DNA from: Sphingomonas_D zeicaulis
Lineage (GTDB): Bacteria > Pseudomonadota > Alphaproteobacteria > Sphingomonadales > Sphingomonadaceae
DNA length: 64,000 nt
Direction of reading: 5' to 3'
Assembly (NCBI RefSeq): GCF_050433225.1
Contig: NZ_JBNPXQ010000001.1
Span: 310,001-374,000, forward strand
Shown here: positions 26,106 to 33,910 of the stretch, one piece after another
How the letters are laid out: each line of letters starts with the position of its first letter
Position numbering within the stretch: position 1 is the first letter of the stretch
The notes under the pieces: generated by a model
Told to the model about the DNA's origin: nothing
Database searches by the model: none
The model's input: only the letters and a program-made list of their open reading frames with translations
Made by a program: the position numbers and the translations under genes

Positions 26106-26671
26106 GCCGAATAGACCTTGTTGACCTGCGAGTAGAGGAAGGCGCCGTTATATTCGCCCGGCACCGGCAGATATTCGCGTTCCTGGGTGATGCCGATTTC
26201 GGACGTGTAATAGCCGGTGATCACCAGCTGGCGGAAATCCTCGAAGAAATCCTCGCCATTGGGGATGCGGTTGTTCATCGCCAATGTCAGCAGCGCGTCC
26301 TGCTGTTCGGGCGTTGCCGCCGCACCGGCGACCTTGTAGTCGCGCTGGCTGCGCGCCTCGAGCGCATCGAGGCCGGCCTTGATCGGCTTCAGATCCTTGG
26401 GCAGCGCCCAGTCCGCAAGCAATTTCTCGATATAGGCCGGCACCCCCGCGGCGATCGCGCCCGGCGTGTCGGTGGTAGGGATGATCCGCTCGCACAGCGC
26501 GGTCATCAGCGCGCGCTGTTCGGTGGTGAAGACTGCGACGCTGGGCGGCCCCTGGTCGATCACCGGCGGCACGCCCGGTGCGGGTATCCCCGCCGCACGG
26601 GCGAGGGGCGCGAAGAGATTGGCGCCGAACATGGCGACGACGCCGGCGAGCGCGGTTCTGCGGTCGATCAT
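26102..26671 (-). CDS. Gluconate 2-dehydrogenase subunit 3-like protein (GMC small subunit), Tat signal
   Basis: Encodes 189 aa. A twin-arginine signal (MIDRRTALAGVVAMFGANLF) ends near ARAAG. The mature domain shows the subunit-3 pattern VAVFTTEQRALMTALCERII followed by TDTPGAIAAGVPAYIEK. This subunit partners GMC-type dehydrogenases and carries the export signal for the pair. Start and stop overlap both neighbours by four bases (ATGA), indicating tight co-translation with the DUF1080 gene upstream and the TIM-barrel gene downstream. Confidence 0.88.
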   Translation of the reverse strand: MIDRRTALAGVVAMFGANLFAPLARAAGIPAPGVPPVIDQGPPSVAVFTTEQRALMTALCERIIPTTDTPGAIAAGVPAYIEKLLADWALPKDLKPIKAGLDALEARSQRDYKVAGAAATPEQQDALLTLAMNNRIPNGEDFFEDFRQLVITGYYTSEIGITQEREYLPVPGEYNGAFLYSQVNKVYSA

Positions 26672-27501
26672 GGCCGGTCCTTCCCGAGATCCTGGGCGAT
26701 GGCGTCTTCCGGCAACGGGCGGACCCAGATGTTGCGGAACGACACCGGGCTGTCATGGTCCTGCAGCTGGATCGGCGCTGCGTCGCCATGCGCCTGATAT
26801 TGGCCGACCTTGCGCCAAGCCGTCGTGCCCAGCATCGCCTGATGGTTCTGCACCAGCACGCCGTTCAGCAGCGCGGTGACATAGGCGGGGCGGACGAGGC
26901 TGCCGTCCGCGGCGAAGCGCGGCCGTTCGAAGATGATGTCGTAGCTCTGCCACTCGCCCGGCGGCCTCGACGGGTTCACCAGCGGCGGCTTCCACGCATA
27001 GACCGCGCCTGCCGCCCCATCGGCGTAGGTGGGGTTGTTGTAGCTGTCGAGGATCTGCACCTCGTAGCGCTGCATGAACCAGATGCCGCTGTTGCCGCGA
27101 TCCTGCGAGCTTTTCTGAGGCGGCTTGGGCGATCGGAATTCGAGGTGCAGCTGCACGTCGCCGAAGCTCTGCTTGCTGATGAGGTTGTTCTCGCCGCCGC
27201 TCTGCGCGCGCGACGGCACCGTCATCACTCCATTCGCCAATGTCCACGGCCCGCGTTCGCCCTGCCATGCGTCTAGCGACTTGCCGTCGAACAGGATGAT
27301 CGCGTCGGACGGTGCGCCGCCCGGCTGCGCCGCGGGCGTCACCACCTTGGCGGCAGGACGATCGGGATCATGGACGTGCCACTTGCCGCCCGGCAGCATC
27401 GGCGTGTCCTTGAATCCCGGCTTGTCCTCGGCGGTGGCGGCCGTTGCGGAAAGGGCGAGCAGCCCCGCCAGCAATGCCCGCTCGATGCGGATGCGCGTCA
27501 T
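26668..27501 (-). CDS. DUF1080 (3-keto-glycoside hydrolase/lyase family) secreted protein
   Basis: Encodes 277 aa with a Sec signal (ALLAGLLALSATAATAE). The DUF1080 concanavalin-like fold is recognised from IILFDGKSLDAWQG, then NNLISKQSFGDVQLHLEFRS, then GNSGIWFMQRYEVQILDSYN and VSFRNIWVRPLPE. Members of this family are now known to cleave 3-keto-glycosides or hydrolyse 3-keto-disaccharides. It is encoded beside a sugar-oxidising GMC enzyme that could produce such substrates. The start has AAAGGCGAG upstream; it ends in an ATGA overlap with the small-subunit gene. Confidence 0.88.
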   Translation of the reverse strand: MTRIRIERALLAGLLALSATAATAEDKPGFKDTPMLPGGKWHVHDPDRPAAKVVTPAAQPGGAPSDAIILFDGKSLDAWQGERGPWTLANGVMTVPSRAQSGGENNLISKQSFGDVQLHLEFRSPKPPQKSSQDRGNSGIWFMQRYEVQILDSYNNPTYADGAAGAVYAWKPPLVNPSRPPGEWQSYDIIFERPRFAADGSLVRPAYVTALLNGVLVQNHQAMLGTTAWRKVGQYQAHGDAAPIQLQDHDSPVSFRNIWVRPLPEDAIAQDLGKDRP

Positions 27502-27515
27502 GATCTCGCCTTTCC

Positions 27516-28433
27516 TTACGCTGCGTCGATCGCGCGATAGGCGGCGATGAGCTTCTCCTCGCCCGCGCGCCCCTCGACCGAATTGCCATGTTCCATGCCG
27601 ATCACGCCGCCATAGCTGCGCGCGCGCAGCCAGCGGACGATGTTGGCGTAGTTGATCTCGCCCGTGCCTGGCTCCTTGCGGCCGGGGTTGTCGCCGAACT
27701 GGATGTAGCCGATCTCCGGCCAGCAGGCCTCCATCACCGGGATCAGGTTCCCGGACTGGATCTGCTCATGATAGAGATCGGCGAGGATCTTCACGCCGGG
27801 GCTGTTGGCGCCGCGCGCCACCGCATAGCCCTCGGCGATCGACCGCATATAGACACCGGGATGGTTGGTGCGGGTGTTGAGCGGTTCCATCACCAGCACC
27901 AGCCCGTGCGGCGCGACGATGTCGCCGGCGCGGCGCATCACATCGATCACCCGCGCGGTCTGGATCGCCTCGGGCACGCGGCGGTCCATGAAGCCTGTGA
28001 CCACGGTCATGTGCTTGGCGTTCAGCCGCTTGGCGATCTCCACCGCGCTCGTGATGTCGGCGAGGAAGGCCTCGCGCTCGGCATCGTCATTGGCGCCAAG
28101 CAACGGGCGAAAATCCGCCCACTTGGGCATGCTCGCCACGAACACGCCCATCGTCATGCCGCGATCGGCCAATGCCTTGGCCATCGCGTTCTGCTGCTCG
28201 ATCGGCCGCTTGCGCGCCTCATTGTCTTCCCAGGCGCGAAAGCCCTGGTCTGCGGCGAAGGCGATCTGCTCGATCAGCCCGCCGCGGCTGGCGAAGCTTC
28301 CCTCGTGCGGCGCATAGCCCAGCGAGAAGCGCGCGGCGTTGGTGGATCTGCCGCCGCCGTCCTGCGCCGCAGCCAGGGCCGGGGCCGCCGCCGCGGCGAC
28401 ACCCGCGGCGATCATGGTTCGGCGTGACATCAT
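27516..28433 (-). CDS. Exported TIM-barrel sugar isomerase (hydroxypyruvate-isomerase-like)
   Basis: Encodes 305 aa. A Tat signal (MMSRRTMIAAGVAAAAAPAL) precedes a TIM barrel with FSLGYAPHEGSFASRGGLIE, then HMTVVTGFMDRRVPE, LVMEPLNTRTNHPG, KILADLYHEQIQ, YIQFGDNPGRKEPGTGE and GMEHGNS, giving the Glu/Asp/His/Glu metal set of hydroxypyruvate-isomerase-like enzymes. The ATG at 28433 shares a base with the MFS stop (TGATG). Both it and the 25260 paralogue carry Tat signals, so two different keto-sugar steps may be periplasmic. Confidence 0.85.
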   Translation of the reverse strand: MMSRRTMIAAGVAAAAAPALAAAQDGGGRSTNAARFSLGYAPHEGSFASRGGLIEQIAFAADQGFRAWEDNEARKRPIEQQNAMAKALADRGMTMGVFVASMPKWADFRPLLGANDDAEREAFLADITSAVEIAKRLNAKHMTVVTGFMDRRVPEAIQTARVIDVMRRAGDIVAPHGLVLVMEPLNTRTNHPGVYMRSIAEGYAVARGANSPGVKILADLYHEQIQSGNLIPVMEACWPEIGYIQFGDNPGRKEPGTGEINYANIVRWLRARSYGGVIGMEHGNSVEGRAGEEKLIAAYRAIDAA

Positions 28434-29722
28434 CAAGCAGGCTGCTCCGTCCGGCGCGCGGCGCGGCGGTCACTGATCCAGATGAGGCCGAACACCACCA
28501 GCAGAACCAGCGGCACCAGGGTGAGCCGCGCGAAGGATTGGGATGCCGCTGCATCCTCTACTGCCCGCAGCGCATCGCCGGACAGCCGAGTGAAGGCTTC
28601 GGAGCCGCCGGCGATTTCAACCTTCGCCTGGTCGAACATCTCGCCCAGCCGCGGCAGCACGAAGAAGCTGGCAAGCGCGCCCGCCGAACCGACGAGGCCG
28701 AGCGCCCAGGCGTCGCCGCGCGGATAGCGCTCGGCGACCGAGGCGAGCATCGTCGGCCACATCGCGCAGACGCCCAGCCCCCACACGGTCGAGGCGAGGA
28801 TCGCGGCGAATGGCGATTGCGCCTGCGACAGCATGTACAGCCCGATCGCGGCGAGCAGGCTGGAAATCCACAGCAGGCCGGGGTTGGAAAGCCGCCCCGC
28901 CAGCTTGCCGGCGAAGTGGCGGAATACGAACATCAGCGCGCTGACATAGACGAGCAGCAGGATGCCGCGCATGCCGACGCGGTTGCTGAGCGCGACATCG
29001 AGCCACTGGCCCGGCGCCAGTTCGGAAGAGGCGGTAAGGAACATCGCGCCGAACCAGATGAAGAAACTGGGGCGGCGGAACACCTCCAGCATCATGCCCT
29101 TCATCCCCGCGGCGGTGGCGGTGGCCGGCGGCGTCGGGAAGCGGGTGGTGAGCGCGATGAGGATCACGCCGATCGCGGGGATCAGCACCATGGCCATGAT
29201 CGCCTGCCACGGCAGCACGGAGTCGAGAAACACGCCGGTGAGCCCGCCGACGATCATCCCGCCGGGAAACCAGGCGTGGAGCACGTTGAGCCGGTGGGTG
29301 GCGTCTTCCGGGTAGAGGCGCGCGGTCAGCGGGTTGATCGAGGCTTCGGCGAGCCCCCAGCCGATGCCGCTGACGAGCATGCCCAGCCAGACGATGTGAT
29401 AGATCGTCATGCCGCTCGCGAGGCTGCCCGCGCCGGTGATCAGCAAAGTGCCGACGACGAAGCACAGGCCGCTGCCCGCCAGGATCTGGCGCATGCCGAT
29501 CCGGTCGAGCAGCGGGCTCGCGACGAACAGGGTCAGCGCGAAGCCGAGGAAGGCGGAGCCGAGCGCGGCGCCGATCAATTCGCCCGCCGCGATCGGATCG
29601 ATCGGATCGATCCATTCCGCCTTGAGGCTGCTGGCAATGGCGGCGCGCAGCGCGGCGCTGAGCGAGGCGGTGAACAGCGCAAGGACGCTGAGCCAGAACA
29701 GCCTTCGTCGATCGACACCCAT
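28433..29722 (-). CDS. MFS transporter
   Basis: Encodes 429 aa with about twelve hydrophobic segments, for example LFWLSVLALFTASLSAAL near the start and a final LTLVPLVLLVVFGLIWISD before a basic tail. FGFALTLFVASPLLDRIGM is the loop 2-3-like region with R-I-G-M. It is similar in layout to sugar-type MFS permeases (FucP-like). It would import the sugar products made in the periplasm. It is followed directly by the exported TIM-barrel gene through a one-base overlap. Confidence 0.85.
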   Translation of the reverse strand: MGVDRRRLFWLSVLALFTASLSAALRAAIASSLKAEWIDPIDPIAAGELIGAALGSAFLGFALTLFVASPLLDRIGMRQILAGSGLCFVVGTLLITGAGSLASGMTIYHIVWLGMLVSGIGWGLAEASINPLTARLYPEDATHRLNVLHAWFPGGMIVGGLTGVFLDSVLPWQAIMAMVLIPAIGVILIALTTRFPTPPATATAAGMKGMMLEVFRRPSFFIWFGAMFLTASSELAPGQWLDVALSNRVGMRGILLLVYVSALMFVFRHFAGKLAGRLSNPGLLWISSLLAAIGLYMLSQAQSPFAAILASTVWGLGVCAMWPTMLASVAERYPRGDAWALGLVGSAGALASFFVLPRLGEMFDQAKVEIAGGSEAFTRLSGDALRAVEDAAASQSFARLTLVPLVLLVVFGLIWISDRRAARRTEQPA

Positions 29723-29784
29723 TTTCTCATTCCTCTCCGTTTATCCTGTTCTTGTTCTTATGAGTCAGGACGGCGGGTTTTCCT

Positions 29785-30828
29785 TCACGCCAGCCCCAGC
29801 CAGCGCCTATTGTCGGCGGGGTCGCTGCCGCCGGCGAAATCGTCGAACGCGCGCTCCGGGCGGCGGATCATATGCGCCTCGATGAACGGCGCGCCCTCGC
29901 GCGCGCCGTCTTCGGGATGCTTCAGGCAGCATTCCCATTCGAGCACGGCCCAGCCCGCATAGTCATATTGGGTGAGGCGCGAGAAGATGCCGGTAAAGTC
30001 GACCTGCCCGTCGCCAAGCGAGCGGAAACGGCCGGGGCGATCGACCCAGTCGGCATAGCCGCCATAGACGCCGGCGCGGCCGGTGGGGTTCAGTTCCGCA
30101 TCCTTGACGTGGAACATGCGGATGCGATCATGATAGATGTCGATGAACTGCAGATAGTCCATCGCCTGCAGCACGAAATGGCTGGGATCGTAGAGGATGT
30201 TGGCGCGGGCATGGCCGCCGACCGCATCGAGGAAGCGCTCGAACGAGATCCCGTCGTGCAGATCCTCGCCCGGATGCAGTTCGTAGCAGAGATCGATGCC
30301 TTCCTCCTCGAACGCGTCAAGGATCGGGCGCCAGCGCTTGCCGAGTTCGGCGAACGCCTCGTCCACCAGCCCGGCAGGGCGCTGCGGCCAGGGATAGATG
30401 AATGGCCACGCGAAGGCGCCGGAGAAGGTGGCGTGCGCCGACAGGCCGAGCCGGCGGCTGGCGCGCGCGGCGAACTTCAACTGCTCGACCGCCCAGGCCT
30501 GCCGCTCGGCAGGCTTGCCGCGCAAATGGGCCGGCGCGAACGCGTCGAACGCCTGGTCATAGGCAGGGTGGACCGCGACGAGCTGGCCCTGGATATGGGT
30601 GGAAAGCTCGGTGATCTCGACGCCTGCCTCGCGGCAGCGGCCGGCGAGTTCGTCGCAATAGGTCTGGCTTTCGGCGGCGAGCGCCAGATCCATGCAGCGC
30701 GGATCGTTGCTGGGCACCTGCACGCCCTTGTAGCCGGCGGCGGCCATCCAGCGCGCGGCATTGTCGAGCGTATCGAAAGGCGCCGCGTCACCCATGAACT
30801 GCGCGAGGAAGATGGCAGGCCCGCGCAT
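29785..30828 (-). CDS. Cytoplasmic sugar phosphate isomerase/epimerase (TIM barrel)
   Basis: Encodes 347 aa with no export signal. Barrel markers are GYKGVQVPSNDPRCMD, LSAHATFSGAFAWPF, IDLCYELHPGEDL, NILYDPSHFVLQ, RMFHVKDAELNPTG and AVLEWECC, which place Glu, Asp, His and Glu at metal positions. The start ATG at 30828 shares a base with the cytochrome c stop (TGATG); a GTG at 30831 would be in frame but is less likely. It is probably the intracellular counterpart of the two exported barrels, acting after MFS uptake. Confidence 0.87.
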   Translation of the reverse strand: MRGPAIFLAQFMGDAAPFDTLDNAARWMAAAGYKGVQVPSNDPRCMDLALAAESQTYCDELAGRCREAGVEITELSTHIQGQLVAVHPAYDQAFDAFAPAHLRGKPAERQAWAVEQLKFAARASRRLGLSAHATFSGAFAWPFIYPWPQRPAGLVDEAFAELGKRWRPILDAFEEEGIDLCYELHPGEDLHDGISFERFLDAVGGHARANILYDPSHFVLQAMDYLQFIDIYHDRIRMFHVKDAELNPTGRAGVYGGYADWVDRPGRFRSLGDGQVDFTGIFSRLTQYDYAGWAVLEWECCLKHPEDGAREGAPFIEAHMIRRPERAFDDFAGGSDPADNRRWLGLA

Positions 30829-31214
30829 CACTTCGCCGCCGCCTTGAGATAGGCGATGATCGCTGCGCGTTTCGCCGGATCAGGCGTGGCGATCGGCATG
30901 CGGGTTCCTGGGACCTTCTTGGTCGGACCAGCGAGATAGGTGTCTAGCGTCGCCTCGTCCCAGGTCAGCTTGGACGATTTCATCGCCGGGGAATAGTTGA
31001 AGCCCGGCAAGGACGCGGCCGGACGGCCGACGACACCGTAGAGGTTGGGGCCAAGTCCGCTCTTCGCGCCTTTCTGCACGACATGGCAGGCGCGGCATGC
31101 TGCGAAGGCCGGCGGCGCGGCCGGGGCTGCGGTCTGCGCGCTGATGGGTGCAAATGCCGCAACGCCCGCCAGGGCGCCGACGGAACACAAAAGAATGCGG
31201 ATCGGCTGGCTCAT
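30828..31214 (-). CDS. Class I cytochrome c, exported
   Basis: Encodes 128 aa. A signal peptide (LLCSVGALAGVAAFAPISAQ) precedes a single haem-binding CRACH motif, and GTRMPIATPD supplies the distal Met. The size and layout are of a small class I mono-haem cytochrome. The ATG at 31214 starts the signal peptide; the frame is open 12 codons upstream. It is the first gene of the minus-strand sugar operon and is the likely electron acceptor for the GMC dehydrogenase complex encoded downstream. Confidence 0.92.
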   Translation of the reverse strand: MSQPIRILLCSVGALAGVAAFAPISAQTAAPAAPPAFAACRACHVVQKGAKSGLGPNLYGVVGRPAASLPGFNYSPAMKSSKLTWDEATLDTYLAGPTKKVPGTRMPIATPDPAKRAAIIAYLKAAAK

Positions 31215-31250
31215 CCTCGACTCTCGACTTCTGTTTATCGTTGGCTTCAA

Positions 31251-31262
31251 TTTACCGGTAAA
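31251..31262. promoter_or_regulatory. Candidate LacI-type operator TTTACCGGTAAA
   Basis: A perfect 12-bp palindrome with a central CG, the hallmark of LacI/GalR operators. It lies in the 106-bp divergent promoter between the cytochrome c gene (31214, minus) and the Gfo/Idh gene (31321, plus). The cluster's LacI regulator at 22371-23465 is the natural candidate to bind it. Confidence 0.65.
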
Positions 31263-31320
31263 CTATGCAGGATCAAGGCGGCTCGAAAAGATTGTCGACT
31301 GGAACAAGGAAGGATGGAAG

Positions 31321-32481
31321 ATGGCGAAAGGTCGTAAGCTGCGGCTGGGCATGGCAGGCGGTGGCGAAGGGGCGTTCATCGGCGCGATCCATCGCGCGGC
31401 GGCGGCGCTGGACGGGGACTGGCAACTGGTTGCCGGCGCATTCAGCAGCGATGCGGCGCGCAATGCGCGTTCGGGCGAGGCGCTGGGGCTGGACGAGGCG
31501 CGCGTCTACCAATCCTTCGAAGGCATGCTGGCGGCGGAACAGGCGCTGCCCGCCGACGAGCGCATCGATGCGGTCGCAATCGTCACGCCCAACCATCTCC
31601 ACATGCCGATGTCGGTCGCAGCGCTCGGCGCCGGCTTCCACGTCATGTGTGAGAAGCCGATGGCGCTGAACCTGGCGGAGGCTGAGGCGATCGCGGAGGC
31701 CGCGGCGGCATCGGGCCGCGAATTCGCGCTCGCCTTCACCTATAGCGGCTATCCGCTGATCGAAGAGGCGCGGGCGCGGGTGGCGCGCGGCGATTTCGGC
31801 AAGATCCGGCTGGTGCAGGTGGAATATTCGCAAGGCTGGCTGAGCCGCGCGATCGACCGTGACGGCAACCGCCAGGCCGAATGGCGCACCGATCCGGCGC
31901 GCGCGGGCCTCGGCGGCTGCCTGGGCGACATCGGCACGCACGCCTTCCACCTCGCCGAGCATGTATCGGGGCTGCGCGTTGAATCGCTGTGCGCGGATCT
32001 GACCACGCATGTCGAAGGTCGCCAACTCGACGATGATGTCGCGATGCTGCTGCGCTTCGCCGGTGGTGCGCGCGGCGTGCTGAAGGCGACGCAGGTTGCG
32101 GCGGGCGACGAGAATGGCCTCAAGCTGCGCGTGCATGGCGAAGAGGGCGGCCTCGAATGGTCGCAGATGGAACCCAACACGCTGGCGCTGCGCTGGCTCG
32201 ACCGCCCCGCCGAACTGGTCCGCGCTGCCGGCCCCGGTCTCGCCGAGACCACCGCGCACCGCCTGCGCACCCCCTCGGGGCACCCCGAAGGCTATATCGA
32301 AGCCTTCGCCAACCTCTACCGTGCCTTCGCCACCCGCATCCGCGTGGGCGATGGCGCGGCGGAGTCGGCGCTGGGCGCTGCAGACTGGACGCCCGGGGTC
32401 GCGGACGGGCTGCGCACGATGCACTTCGTGGAGCGCACGATTTCGAGCGCGGGCTCGGAGAACAAGTGGACGGTGGTATAG
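31321..32481 (+). CDS. Gfo/Idh/MocA-family oxidoreductase
   Basis: Encodes 386 aa, cytoplasmic. The N-terminal Rossmann motif is LRLGMAGGGEGAFIGAIHRA. The family signatures VTPNHLHMPMSVAALGAGFH, then CEKPMALN (with the conserved Lys-Pro) and the C-terminal sheet domain (GGCLGDIGTHAFHLAEHVSG) are present. Such enzymes oxidise or reduce sugars with NAD(P). The ATG at 31321 follows AAGGAAGG; the frame is open further upstream through the promoter. It is divergent from the keto-sugar operon and probably reduces or oxidises the imported keto-sugar. Confidence 0.92.
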   Translation: MAKGRKLRLGMAGGGEGAFIGAIHRAAAALDGDWQLVAGAFSSDAARNARSGEALGLDEARVYQSFEGMLAAEQALPADERIDAVAIVTPNHLHMPMSVAALGAGFHVMCEKPMALNLAEAEAIAEAAAASGREFALAFTYSGYPLIEEARARVARGDFGKIRLVQVEYSQGWLSRAIDRDGNRQAEWRTDPARAGLGGCLGDIGTHAFHLAEHVSGLRVESLCADLTTHVEGRQLDDDVAMLLRFAGGARGVLKATQVAAGDENGLKLRVHGEEGGLEWSQMEPNTLALRWLDRPAELVRAAGPGLAETTAHRLRTPSGHPEGYIEAFANLYRAFATRIRVGDGAAESALGAADWTPGVADGLRTMHFVERTISSAGSENKWTVV

Positions 32482-32489
32482 CGCACCAT

Positions 32490-32517
32490 CTCCTCCCGGG
32501 CCTCGCTCGGGGAGGAG
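32490..32517. repeat. GC hairpin CTCCTCCC/GGGAGGAG downstream of Gfo/Idh gene
   Basis: Arms CTCCTCCC at 32490-32497 and GGGAGGAG at 32510-32517, eight bases after the stop codon. It belongs to the recurrent intergenic CTCCC hairpins and could act as a transcript end. Confidence 0.6.
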
Positions 32518-32626
32518 GGGGCGCCCTCGGCCACGTCGCGACACGATATAGTCACAAATAAGATCAACCATACGCTGTGATGGAAGCGGTGATATATTTG
32601 TCGCGGAGATCCTGGCGGAGGTTTGC

Positions 32627-33091
32627 ATGAGTTGGATTGTTGGGCTGGCGGTTGCTCTGGCCACGCCGCAGCCTGCTGTCGGTGACCCCGCGCCGTCGGA
32701 CCAGATGGTCGGTAGTATTGAGGAGGATCTCGATCGGCTGGCGCAATCCGACGGTCTGTTCGTGGTCAACCGTAAGGGCGATGGCACTCGCAGCGAGAAG
32801 CGCGTCCGGAGAGTGAAGGTGGCGAACTGTCTTTTGACCTTCCAGACCGAGACGCTGCCAGATGGCGGCATCGTCGTTGGCGGGGCGCTGCTGAGCGAAG
32901 GCAGCGCGATCCGATTGACCGGAGCGTCGGGCGAGATCGAGATCCACGGTCAGGACGCATCCAGCCGCGCGACGATCCGCGCGGCGCGGTCCGCGGACAT
33001 GGTGATGGCATCGCTGCAGGCGGTTCAGCGCAAATGCGCCAAGCCTGCGATATTGTTTCCTGCTCCGGGTGATCGCGCGCGGGAAGAATAG
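32627..33091 (+). CDS. Hypothetical protein, probably exported
   Basis: Encodes 154 aa. The N-terminus is a short hydrophobic stretch (WIVGLAVALATPQPAVG), consistent with a signal sequence. The rest is mixed alpha/beta with two cysteines (ANCLLTF, RKCAKP). I recognise no family. The start has CTGGCGGAGG upstream. It runs convergent to the hypothetical gene at 33209-33736. Confidence 0.6.
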   Translation: MSWIVGLAVALATPQPAVGDPAPSDQMVGSIEEDLDRLAQSDGLFVVNRKGDGTRSEKRVRRVKVANCLLTFQTETLPDGGIVVGGALLSEGSAIRLTGASGEIEIHGQDASSRATIRAARSADMVMASLQAVQRKCAKPAILFPAPGDRAREE

Positions 33092-33208
33092 GCGCGGAGG
33101 ACGGGCGGGCGCGGTGCGCGACCAAAGCAGCCGTCTCAGCCACAACCGATCGCATGGCAGAGCGGTGTCTTGGCGATGTCGAAAGGCCCGTCCGATCGTC
33201 TCTCGCCC

Positions 33209-33736
33209 TCACCGATCCCGCGTTTCACCCTTCGCAATCCGGTCCGCATCCGATCCCGGTGCCGCCACCGGGATCGCGGCGAGGTCGATCAGGTGAACGG
33301 GCTTCGGGCACGCCTGCAGGAAGCACATCCTTATAGTCACTCCTGCGCCCACGCCACCACCGGGCGGCGGCGCGCTCAAGGTGATACGCATCGGGTCCGG
33401 CCCTGCAGGTGGAGCTGAGGTGGTCAGGCGTGGGCCGGGGCGGGCACGGCCGCAGACGATGATCGCGTCGGGCATCATCGGGTCGGCGTCGTCATCGCAG
33501 TCGAGCGGCATCTGGCGGACGTGGTAGAATTGCTTTGCGGTCTCGATCATTGCCGCGGCGGTGCTGCCGTCCGCCGGCTGGGCCTGGGCCGCCGCGGGCA
33601 GGGCGATGATTGCGAGCCCAGCCGCGAGCAGCGCGGGTGCGGTGGGGCCGCGCTGCCGACTCGGCCGATGCGGATCAGGTGTCAGACTCGGCATTCGGTC
33701 GCCCTCGGCTTGTGCATCGCTGGCCGAGCGTGACAT
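33209..33736 (-). CDS. Hypothetical secreted protein
   Basis: Encodes 175 aa (or 161 aa from an ATG at 33694). A hydrophobic segment (ALLAAGLAIIALPAAAQAQ) with a good cleavage site shows export. A DAIIVCGRARPG stretch, seen in many small sphingomonad secreted proteins, follows. Pro/Gly-rich tail; three Cys. No domain is recognised and no function is claimed. Confidence 0.6.
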   Translation of the reverse strand: MSRSASDAQAEGDRMPSLTPDPHRPSRQRGPTAPALLAAGLAIIALPAAAQAQPADGSTAAAMIETAKQFYHVRQMPLDCDDDADPMMPDAIIVCGRARPGPRLTTSAPPAGPDPMRITLSAPPPGGGVGAGVTIRMCFLQACPKPVHLIDLAAIPVAAPGSDADRIAKGETRDR

Positions 33737-33910
33737 GCGCCACCCGCCTGCGCCAGCGCGATATCATGCTTCGACGCTGTTCTGTGGCATCTTCCTCAGA
33801 TCATTTCGCGATGCCGTTCTATTCTGCGTAATAGCATGTCCAAGCAAGTTGCGCTAAGAAAAGGCTGGGCGCAGGAGCCCTGAAAAATATGATGGCGAGG
33901 AGTGGGAAGG

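Noticed and set aside
28172..29962. 596-codon plus-strand open frame antisense to the MFS transporter
   Set aside because: Composition is dominated by Arg/Gly/His/Ala repeats, as in shadows of membrane proteins, and the MFS frame on the opposite strand is clearly coding.
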